Assembly: GCF_013155385.1 (NCBI RefSeq)
Contig: NZ_JABJUQ010000007.1
Span: 2,648,001-2,712,000, forward strand
Length of the DNA stretch: 64,000 bases
DNA from: Bacillus sp. WMMC1349
GTDB lineage: Bacteria; Bacillota; Bacilli; Bacillales; Bacillaceae
Direction of reading: 5' to 3'
Under the pieces are notes generated by a model that was given only the letters and a program-made list of their open reading frames with translations, did no database searches and was not told where the DNA came from. This document shows, piece by piece, positions 57,278 to 64,000 of the stretch. How positions within the stretch are numbered: position 1 is the first letter of the stretch; each line of letters starts with the position of its first letter. The position numbers and the translations under genes were made by a program.

Positions 57278-58981
57278 TCATGATTCTGGTTGATCGTCTG
57301 ATGGATCTGTTAATAATTGGTTTACAGCGCCAGGAGAGACACTCTCTACTGCAGTTGCAGCAATTCGGTAAGCTTCATCGAATTTATTGGCATAAAATCG
57401 GTTTTCTGCTTCCTTCAGTTGCTCGGAAAGGATTTGATTGTGGCTTCTAAAACGGTTGCCATACTGAATGATACGTTCGGTCATCAAGACCATTTGAACG
57501 AGTTCATCTGTCTGTTGTTTAACATTTGCGGCAAGCTCTTTCGCTTCTGCTAAACGTTCATTAATCAAATCCATATTTAGCGGCAACACATGAAATTGTT
57601 CATTCACTTTTTGAACGATGGAGCGAGATTTTTGGATACGTTCTGTTAAAGATCCTGGAATGCCGGGAACATTGCTTTTTTCCAAGCGTCTGGCTGTGTC
57701 TTTCACTGTCGTTTTTAGTTGGTCAAGAAGTTCTCTAGCCTGCAGTTCTTCTTTTCTAAGGAGCTGTAACATTTCCTTGTATTCATCATGTTCTTTTTGA
57801 GCCGCATCTATCTGTTTTTCAATATCTTGAAGTTCTTTTTTCAAAAGTGAATAGGCAACATGTTTTTGATTAAGCCTGTTCTTCATCTGCTCATATTGCT
57901 TTTGAATACTTTCAAGACGCTTTTCATATGTTTCTTGTTTTTCCAATTCTCCTGTTGTTAAACTATAGCTTTTCTTAACTAATTCAGTTTCCGCTTTTGT
58001 TTCCTGTGTATTGTTTTCAAGTGTTTCAAGCGTTACCGCGAGCTCCGGCATTTTACTTAAGACCAATTGACCGGCTTTGACCTCTTGTTCTAACTCTGTG
58101 TATAAAGTTTGAATCGTTTCGTTTATCACTTGTAAGGCAGCTGATGCCTCTTCTAAATTAAGATCGTTCATCAAGGCATCTTCAGCATGTTTCAATTCTT
58201 TAGAGAGGTTATCAAGTTCTTCTTCGATTTGAATATGATCGAGTTTATAGCCTTGATTGAGCATTTCTTGATAACCGGATTTCAGTTTTGCCAGCTCGTT
58301 TGGCATCATTTGCTTGCAGTCGGCTAGCAACTTCGGGACATCATCAATGTGTAACTGAAGTTGTTCAAGTAATTGCTCTTGATCAAGCAACACCTTTCTT
58401 GCTTCTATGTAATTTCCACCTTCAGTTTCAGCTTCAAATTGTTGAATTCCTTGCCAAACTGTATCAAGGTCAGCTTCTATTTTCGGATAAAGATCACCGT
58501 ATAAATGACTGTATGCCAAAAGATTTTTGCGAACCTTAGTATATTGCTCTTTCATTTCTTCAATATCTTTGCGATTTTGTTCTTCGCTTGAGACGAGATC
58601 GGCAATTTCTTTTAGAATTTCATCAATATTGGATTCCGCCGCTGATAATAGATTATCAATATGAGTCAGGACTTGTTTTGATTTTTGAAAACGGTATTTG
58701 TCAGCATAGCCTTCAGCTTCAAATAGAAGCTCTTCCGCCTTCGGCATATGTGAAGTGACAATTTCGTCCCATTCTCTACGCCATCTTTCAAAAAACTCTT
58801 CAGTTTGTCCTGTCATTTTTAAATGTTTGATTTTTGACATTTCTTCCACAATTGAACGATTTAATACTTCAATTTTCCAAGCTTCTAATCGATCAATTTC
58901 TTTATATATATTTCTTCTGAATAAGTAGCCTGTAGTGAATAAGATTAAAAATAATGCTAATAAGCCAATGACAAACTCCAT
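57278..58981 (-). CDS. ezrA: Septation ring regulator EzrA
   Basis: 567 residues (B. subtilis 562). One N-terminal span (about 3-20) is followed by spectrin-like coiled-coil bundles over the whole length, rich in Glu, Lys, Gln and Leu. EzrA is a membrane-anchored regulator that prevents polar FtsZ rings and recruits PBP1. AAGGGGG precedes the ATG. No partner genes are coupled. Confidence 0.95.
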   Translation of the reverse strand: MEFVIGLLALFLILFTTGYLFRRNIYKEIDRLEAWKIEVLNRSIVEEMSKIKHLKMTGQTEEFFERWRREWDEIVTSHMPKAEELLFEAEGYADKYRFQKSKQVLTHIDNLLSAAESNIDEILKEIADLVSSEEQNRKDIEEMKEQYTKVRKNLLAYSHLYGDLYPKIEADLDTVWQGIQQFEAETEGGNYIEARKVLLDQEQLLEQLQLHIDDVPKLLADCKQMMPNELAKLKSGYQEMLNQGYKLDHIQIEEELDNLSKELKHAEDALMNDLNLEEASAALQVINETIQTLYTELEQEVKAGQLVLSKMPELAVTLETLENNTQETKAETELVKKSYSLTTGELEKQETYEKRLESIQKQYEQMKNRLNQKHVAYSLLKKELQDIEKQIDAAQKEHDEYKEMLQLLRKEELQARELLDQLKTTVKDTARRLEKSNVPGIPGSLTERIQKSRSIVQKVNEQFHVLPLNMDLINERLAEAKELAANVKQQTDELVQMVLMTERIIQYGNRFRSHNQILSEQLKEAENRFYANKFDEAYRIAATAVESVSPGAVNQLLTDPSDDQPES

Positions 58982-59168
58982 AATGAGCCCCCTTGCTGTT
59001 TAACTTGTTTCTGTCAGGGTAAATATTTGTATTTTTTGTATGTACCTTGATTAAACCTATCAATTTCATTGTACTTATGATACCATGTAACCAACATTTT
59101 TTGAGCAGAATTTTTAATTTTTTTACACCAAAATGACAACTTCCGACTATTTTTCACGGGGTGATATC

Positions 59169-59984
59169 TTGATAAAACATGATGCTCATGTTCATTCCCC
59201 TTTTTGTCCACATGGATCAAAGGATGATTTCAGGAAATATATAGAAGAGTTATGTGAAAAAAACTTTCATTTTGTAACATTTACAGAACATGCTCCATTG
59301 CCGACTTCTTTCAAAGATCCAACGCCAACAAAAGATAGTGCCATGACATATTCTGAGTTAGAAAACTATATTGAAAGCTTAAATACTCTAAAAAAGGAAT
59401 ATAAAGGACAAATGGATATTTTAGTTGGTCTTGAGGTTGACTATATCCGCATCTGTGAAAACGAAACAAAAGCAATGCTTGATACGTATGGTCCTTACCT
59501 TGATGACGGAATTCTTTCTGTTCATTTTTTACCTGCAGGCTCTTCACATATTTGTCTTGATTACGATGAAATAGCGTTTCAACAACTGATTCAGTATTAC
59601 GGTAATACTGAACAAGTTTATCGTGCATATTATCGCGAAATCCACGCATCTATTTTATCATACCTCGGCTCTTTTAAACCGAAACGAATCGGTCATATCA
59701 CACTGATAAAAAAATTCATTGAGCTGTTTCCTTATACTATGTCAGAGCATGTCCGGCAATCTGCTGCGACATGTTTAGCGGAAGTTGCAAAACATCGACT
59801 TGAACTGGATTTTAATACAGCTGGCTTGAGAAAGCCTTATGCAGACGGCATTTATATAGAAAAATGGATGATAACAGAGGCGAAACAAAAAAACATCCCG
59901 CTTGTTTATGGGTCTGATGCCCATCAAGCACGGGATGCCGGATTTGGTTATGAGTTGTTTGAACAACTATGTAACAGCAATTGA
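59169..59984 (+). CDS. hisJ: Histidinol-phosphatase (PHP type) HisJ
   Basis: Dephosphorylates histidinol phosphate in histidine synthesis. 271 residues from TTG 59169, supported by GGGGTGAT 4 nt upstream; the 12-codon extension has none. PHP metal motifs: HDAHVHSPFCPHG near the start, TFTEHAPLP, a His in LSVHFLP and GSDAHQA near the end. The gene is apart from the his operon, as in B. subtilis. Its 3' end overlaps refZ by 18 nt. Confidence 0.93.
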   Translation: MIKHDAHVHSPFCPHGSKDDFRKYIEELCEKNFHFVTFTEHAPLPTSFKDPTPTKDSAMTYSELENYIESLNTLKKEYKGQMDILVGLEVDYIRICENETKAMLDTYGPYLDDGILSVHFLPAGSSHICLDYDEIAFQQLIQYYGNTEQVYRAYYREIHASILSYLGSFKPKRIGHITLIKKFIELFPYTMSEHVRQSAATCLAEVAKHRLELDFNTAGLRKPYADGIYIEKWMITEAKQKNIPLVYGSDAHQARDAGFGYELFEQLCNSN

Positions 59985-60605
59985 TTCATGCTCTCTGTTT
60001 AATAAACTGCTAAGCCAAGTTTTCATTTCTTTAAAATAGGCTTGATAAAAGTAAGGTTCATGCGTTTGCAAGTAGAGGACTTCTGAGATATATTGCGGCT
60101 GTAAATAAGGCATCATTAAAAGAGATTTTAACTGAATCATAAAATGGGAAAGGGGAAAATGAGAGAATTCTCTGTTCGTTTTACCTTTTTCAATCATTAG
60201 ATGAAGGATGTACTTCTCCTTTGTCAAATAGGTTGACATGACTTCACGAATCAACGTCGAATCAATGGTCACTTCACGATAGACAAATCGAGTTAATTGA
60301 CGGTGTTCATGCTGATAAGATAGAATATCAAAAACCAATTGAAGAAGGCAGTCTTTTGCAGTCATCTCATCAAGACATTGATAGCCTTTTTCAAGGATTT
60401 TTAAATAACCTTCATAAAAAGAGGATACTAAGTGTTCCATTAATCCACCTTTTCCATTAAAGTAATAGGAGATGTGGGCCACATTGACATTCGCTTTTTT
60501 AGCAATTTCTCGGACGGATGTTCCTGAATAGCCTTTTTGGTTGAATAACTCGATGGCTGATTGAATAATCTTATCCTTTGTGGTTAAAAAAGAGTTTGAT
60601 CCCAT
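59967..60605 (-). CDS. refZ: TetR-family regulator of FtsZ, RefZ (YttP)
   Basis: 212 residues. TetR DNA-binding domain at about 10-55 (FNQKGYSGTSVREIAKKA, then VNVAHISYYF). B. subtilis RefZ binds RBM motifs around the origin and tunes FtsZ position and chromosome capture at sporulation. I start at ATG 60605, since GGGGTG is 7 nt away. It is convergent with and overlaps hisJ. Confidence 0.9.
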   Translation of the reverse strand: MGSNSFLTTKDKIIQSAIELFNQKGYSGTSVREIAKKANVNVAHISYYFNGKGGLMEHLVSSFYEGYLKILEKGYQCLDEMTAKDCLLQLVFDILSYQHEHRQLTRFVYREVTIDSTLIREVMSTYLTKEKYILHLMIEKGKTNREFSHFPLSHFMIQLKSLLMMPYLQPQYISEVLYLQTHEPYFYQAYFKEMKTWLSSLLNREHESIAVT

Positions 60606-60732
60606 CAATTTTCACCCCTTCTTAACTAACCAATTCAACTTTAAGGGGCTTGTTCCTGTAAAAAGTGATCGACAAATCGCAGCACATAGGACGTAGGTTT
60701 TACTATTTTAATGAAAAAGCGAGGGAAAAATC

Positions 60733-61224
60733 ATGTTTCATGTCGAAAAAACGAAAGGCAGCAAAGAAAAGAAATATGAACTTCTGCTCAAACAGATAGA
60801 TGCAATGACTGCAGGCGAGCCAGATATGATTGCAAATTTAGCCAATGCCGCAGCCCTCTTGTATCATACACTTGAGGATGTCAACTGGGCTGGTTTTTAT
60901 TTTGCAAAAGGCGGAGAGTTAGTACTGGGTCCTTTTCAAGGACTTCCAGCATGTGTACGAATTCCATTTGGAAAAGGAGTCTGTGGCACTGCTTATTCGA
61001 ACGCTAGAGTTGAGCGAGTCCAAGATGTTCAAGCCTTTCCCGGCCATATCGCCTGTGATGCAGCTAGCCAATCCGAAATTGTCATTCCTCTTAAAGTATG
61101 TGGTGAAATTATCGGTGTGCTTGACATCGACAGCCCGATAAAAGACCGCTTTGATGAAACAGATGAATTTTATTTAAAACAATTCTCCGACATCCTTGAA
61201 GAACGTTTAAGCGAACAACCATAA
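60733..61224 (+). CDS. ytsP: Free methionine-(R)-sulfoxide reductase-like GAF protein YtsP
   Basis: 163-residue single GAF domain. C74, C84 and C108 (in KGVCGTAYSN and GHIACDAAS) correspond in spacing to the redox cysteines of fRMsr enzymes, so reduction of free Met-R-sulfoxide is likely. GAGGG precedes the ATG. It is divergent from refZ. Confidence 0.92.
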   Translation: MFHVEKTKGSKEKKYELLLKQIDAMTAGEPDMIANLANAAALLYHTLEDVNWAGFYFAKGGELVLGPFQGLPACVRIPFGKGVCGTAYSNARVERVQDVQAFPGHIACDAASQSEIVIPLKVCGEIIGVLDIDSPIKDRFDETDEFYLKQFSDILEERLSEQP

Positions 61225-61318
61225 ATCATTTTGAACATAAACAAAAAAGGAATTTCAGCATTACCCTACAACATATACTAAAAGGAGCAGACATCCCCCA
61301 GCTCTTTCCAGAGAATAA

Positions 61319-61368
61319 AAAAGCAAGTGAAAAACACAACTTAATCTTTTTTCACTTGCTTCATTTTT
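61319..61368 (+). terminator. Terminator after ytsP
   Basis: AAGCAAGTGAAAA/TTTTCACTTGCTT stem with a 14-nt loop and a CATTTTTT tail. Confidence 0.85.
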
Positions 61369-61369
61369 T

Positions 61370-61389
61370 GGGACATATTAGACAGCCCC
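61370..61389 (+). repeat. Solitary end resembling the MITE right terminus
   Basis: GGGACATATTAGACAGCCCC resembles the right end of repeat copy 1 (GGACTTTTTAGACAGCTCC). No matching left half is visible nearby. Confidence 0.4.
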
Positions 61390-61581
61390 TATGACTGAGA
61401 GCAGATCCTCTTAGAAACCCCAACAAAGATTAATTCGATGCTAAATACGAGTCTTATACTCCTTAAACCATTTCAAAAGCAGTAAAGATACCAATACACA
61501 GTGCAGGAGACTAACCTTTCCGCAAATACCTGGTGAGCTTTAGAATGATCCGTATAGACAATACGAAAGGGGCCAACCGGG

Positions 61582-61752
61582 ATGGAATTTATTTTAACGT
61601 TCGTTTTCACATTGCTGATTGTGCTTTTTTTTAATCATGTGATCAATAGAATGTTAGACTTGAAACATGACAAAGACAGCAGGAAAAAAGTACTCTTAAT
61701 TCTAGTGATTCAAAGTGCAACTATAACCTTTTTATTGACGTTGTTTTTTTGA
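61582..61752 (+). CDS. Small two-span membrane protein (unrecognised)
   Basis: A 56-residue ORF with AAAGGGG 9 nt before the ATG. Two hydrophobic helices (about 3-18 and 37-56) flank a charged loop (RMLDLKHDKDSRKK). I recognise no family; the hairpin-like topology resembles the small ORF at 37091-37276 without obvious sequence similarity. Confidence 0.5.
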   Translation: MEFILTFVFTLLIVLFFNHVINRMLDLKHDKDSRKKVLLILVIQSATITFLLTLFF

Positions 61753-61871
61753 ACCACCGCTTTAGCCATGAAATGCCTATTTTATTTTTAAAAGTAGCAA
61801 CTGTTCGCAGACTCGATGTTCCATTTTCAATCCCAGGCGGTTGAGAAAATCATTCCTTTATCGTTTTCCGA

Positions 61872-61924
61872 CAGAAGACTCCCACTTCAATCAAACCGCA
61901 AGGTCGATAAGTGGGGGTAGTTCA
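61872..61924 (+). mobile_element. IS605-type right end / omegaRNA-like relic without tnpB
   Basis: CTCCCACTT (61879-61887) pairs with AAGTGGGGG (61909-61917) around a 21-nt loop, and TAGTTCA follows directly. This layout is typical of the 3' end of IS200/IS605 elements, where it forms the omegaRNA scaffold end. No TnpA or TnpB frame lies nearby, so it is a relic or solo copy. Confidence 0.55.
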
Positions 61925-62126
61925 ATTGGATCACCACCGTACTACAAATATGAACTATCATACCAATATAACACCTAACAATGTCTATAATTCTGTCCAA
62001 TTACCGGTTTGAAGTCTTGATTAAGGCGTTTCAACAAACTTCTATCACTGGTATCATCGCTCACAGGCACTTTCCTCTTACAACAATGAACTGAAAAATA
62101 AATCAAACCATTTGATCATATAAAAA
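61925..62126. other. Non-coding stretch after the IS605-type relic
   Basis: No gene seen. The first 16-20 bases (starting ATTGGATCACC) occupy the guide position if the relic is an omegaRNA. Confidence 0.35.
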
Positions 62127-62160
62127 AGCTTGTAGAGAAGTACGTTTTTCTCTACAAGCT
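62127..62160 (-). terminator. Terminator of dgcP, displaced by the repeat
   Basis: AGCTTGTAGAGAA/TTCTCTACAAGCT 13-pair stem with T6 on the minus strand. It is separated from the dgcP stop by repeat copy 3. Confidence 0.85.
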
Positions 62161-62293
62161 AGGGTATCTTGAAATTAGTGTGCATGGATGAAAATGAGGA
62201 AATTTGCTCGCTTTTCGCGAGCTGTTCCCGCAGCGCAGGAATATCGCAGTTTCCCCCTGATTCATGTTGAAGAAGGACTTTTTAGAAAACCCT
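62161..62293 (+). mobile_element. MITE-like inverted-repeat element, copy 3
   Basis: 133 bp bounded by AGGGTATCTT and AGAAAACCCT. It shares ordered blocks with copies 1 and 2 (GGAAATTTGCTCGCTTTTCG, a TCGCAGTTTCCCCCTGAT block, CATGTTGAAGAAGGACTTTT) plus an extra GAGCTGTTCCCGCAGCGCAGG insertion region in the middle. Confidence 0.65.
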
Positions 62294-62298
62294 GTTTT

Positions 62299-63990
62299 TC
62301 AAAATTCTAAAAGTGATCCATGAATCATCAACCTGTTTTTCCCATTACGTTTTGCGTCATATAGAGCTTCATCTGCTTGCTTTACAAGATTTGTCAAGTT
62401 TTTAGGCAGGTTGATTGACCAATATGATATCCCACAGGAAATGGTAACTGTTGGATTCGTATTTTCTCTAACAAGAGCAATCAGGCGATTAGCGAGCCGC
62501 TCACCAGCAGACAAATCGCTTTTAGGAAGATAAATCGCCAGCTCTTCTCCCCCCCATCTTGCACCGATATCCTGTTCACGAATGTTTTGCTGAATCACCT
62601 TCCCGACACTAATAAGAATTTGATCTCCAGTTTGGTGTCCGTAGGTGTCATTGACCTTCTTAAAATTATCAATATCTATTAGAACGAATACTCCTTCGTT
62701 ATCGTTAACAATGCTATGTTGGACATTTTCATCAAGATAAGCTCTTGAATACAGCTCTGTTAGTTGATCTGTCTGAACTAAATGTTTCAGCCGATCCCTT
62801 AGCATAGAGTTTGTAATTGCAAGAGTAGAATGCCGAATCAATGTTTGAAACAACTTAAACATCTCAAAAGTAAACGCACAGACATTTTTTTTCAACACGA
62901 TGGCAAGTCCTTTGTTTTCATTGTTTTCAATCATCGGAACACCCATTAAAGAAGCATAACCATCAAGACCAAACAGCGCAAAGCCATTTCCGACAAAAAC
63001 GCCGCTTTCTTCAGAAATTTTCTCTTTCACATATTCAATATAAGGAGCTGCAGCTTCCGTTTGAAAAAAAGCGGTACTCCCTGGCAGCAAATTTTCTTGG
63101 TTTAAGTGAATATTATAAAAAAATCCTACTTCTTCAGCACCAAATGAGCTAACTAATCTTTCAGACAAATTTTTCATCATATCTGGTAGTTTCCTTGTAC
63201 GATTAAGCTGATGAGATGTTTCATTAATCAGCATCAAACTGTCAATCATATTTTTGGATTGTTCATATAAACGGGCATTTTCAAAGGCTTTTCCTGCTGC
63301 ATTAGCAATAATACCGATATCGGCTGCAACTTCACTTCCGCTCTGTCCCTCAACTTTTAAAACGCCATATATCCCTTGCCGTCCTTTAATTGGAATATAA
63401 ATGACAGACTCGCTCTTCAATATGACTTGCCCTGACAAATAAACCTCAAGTGCACAAGCATCCATCGACTCATCTTGAACATCGATTTCTTTTGCGGGCA
63501 ATTGTAAATACTGATCCTGATCAAAAGACAAAAAAAGACAGCAAGCTAAATGTGGAAAAACATTTTTTAAACACTCAAGCAGTGTTTTCAAGACTTTCTC
63601 CTGATCCATCAAGTCATAAAATAATTTAGCCTCCTCATAAATTCTAGTTTGATTATAAGCTTTCTCAAATTTTAAACAATTGTTCAAAAACAAACAAACA
63701 GCTTCAGCCAACTCTAATGGTATTTTATAGTTCTTTAGGCATACGATATGAATGCATTTACCATTTCCTTTTGTTATTATGATCATATGATAATCAGTCA
63801 TTTTTTTAATGCTATCGTCTTGGCCCTCCAAGTCGGATGGTTCGCAAGCTTGTATTGTTAGACCTATTGGAGAAAACAACGACTCTGCTTCCGCTTTCAG
63901 CCAACTATAAGCCTCGTTATATGTCACAGATGGTTTTTTTGTTAAATATCTTAGCATGTCTTGATGGAAAGACAGACATAGGCTTTTCAT
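62299..63990 (-). CDS. dgcP: Diguanylate cyclase DgcP (YtrP), near window edge
   Basis: 563 residues (B. subtilis DgcP about 579). Two GAF-like regions (about 110-240 and 265-395) precede a C-terminal GGEEF domain. The active-site motif reads GGEEL in RWGGEELAIYLP, with KKVNDTYGHQTGD before it. It makes c-di-GMP from GTP. The ATG at 63990 is only 10 nt from the edge and the frame is open upstream, so the true start could lie outside. Confidence 0.9.
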   Translation of the reverse strand: MKSLCLSFHQDMLRYLTKKPSVTYNEAYSWLKAEAESLFSPIGLTIQACEPSDLEGQDDSIKKMTDYHMIIITKGNGKCIHIVCLKNYKIPLELAEAVCLFLNNCLKFEKAYNQTRIYEEAKLFYDLMDQEKVLKTLLECLKNVFPHLACCLFLSFDQDQYLQLPAKEIDVQDESMDACALEVYLSGQVILKSESVIYIPIKGRQGIYGVLKVEGQSGSEVAADIGIIANAAGKAFENARLYEQSKNMIDSLMLINETSHQLNRTRKLPDMMKNLSERLVSSFGAEEVGFFYNIHLNQENLLPGSTAFFQTEAAAPYIEYVKEKISEESGVFVGNGFALFGLDGYASLMGVPMIENNENKGLAIVLKKNVCAFTFEMFKLFQTLIRHSTLAITNSMLRDRLKHLVQTDQLTELYSRAYLDENVQHSIVNDNEGVFVLIDIDNFKKVNDTYGHQTGDQILISVGKVIQQNIREQDIGARWGGEELAIYLPKSDLSAGERLANRLIALVRENTNPTVTISCGISYWSINLPKNLTNLVKQADEALYDAKRNGKNRLMIHGSLLEF

Positions 63991-64000
63991 TTGTTTATCC

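Overview
The window is a 64-kb stretch of chromosome from an endospore-forming Bacillus close to the B. subtilis group. Three things point there. The gene order is nearly that of the thrS-to-ytrP region of B. subtilis 168. Many gene products match known B. subtilis lengths and motifs. Spore genes are scattered through it (ytxC, ytaF, ytvI, ytrH, ytrI, ytfJ, sspA). The proteins are clearly diverged from strain 168, so this is another species of the lineage; I cannot name it from sequence alone. Most genes lie on the minus strand, as expected if that strand is co-directional with the replication fork.

Layout from left to right. 1-7.2 kb: the start of a T-box leader (thrS side), ytxC, ytxB, the replication-initiation operon nrdR-dnaB-dnaI, speD with a structured leader, and gluconeogenic gapB with a CcpN-like operator. 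6.6-14.2 kb: coaE, ytaF, mutM, polA and the phosphate-sensing pair phoP-phoR. 14.2-16.5 kb: an accessory island between phoP and mdh, holding two tiny coupled ORFs, a MITE-like repeat, an immunity-like gene broken by one in-frame stop, and a decayed IS110-family transposase. 16.5-29.1 kb: central metabolism (mdh, icd, citZ, pyk, pfkA, accA, accD, ytsJ) with ytwI, ytvI and fxsA. 29.2-36.7 kb: dnaE, the spore pair ytrH-ytrI, small ytzJ, nrnA, ytpI and ytoI. 36.7-43.3 kb: a second repeat copy, a small membrane ORF, ytkL, ytkK, ytzD, argG-argH, moaB and an unrecognised gene. 43.6-49.5 kb: ackA, ytxK, tpx, ytfJ, ytfI and sppA-yteJ. 50-61.2 kb: a second NAD kinase (ytdI), ytcI, sspA, thiI with its cysteine desulfurase, braB, ezrA, hisJ, refZ and ytsP. 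61.2-64 kb: another accessory gap with a small membrane ORF, an IS605-type right-end/omegaRNA-like relic, a third repeat copy, and the diguanylate cyclase gene dgcP at the window edge.

Functionally the core links glycolysis (pfkA, pyk), gluconeogenesis (gapB), the citrate branch of the TCA cycle (citZ-icd-mdh), malate-to-pyruvate flux (ytsJ), fatty-acid initiation (accDA) and acetate overflow (ackA). Visible regulatory signals fit this: a CcpN box over the gapB -10, a cre centred near -57 of the ackA promoter, a CodY-like box before braB and ARG-box-like sites before argG. The most unusual material is in the gaps: a dispersed inverted-repeat element present three times, a lone omegaRNA-like end, a broken immunity-like gene, a strongly translated-looking leader ORF and 5'-end hairpin before citZ, and an ATC codon where the ytoI start codon is expected.
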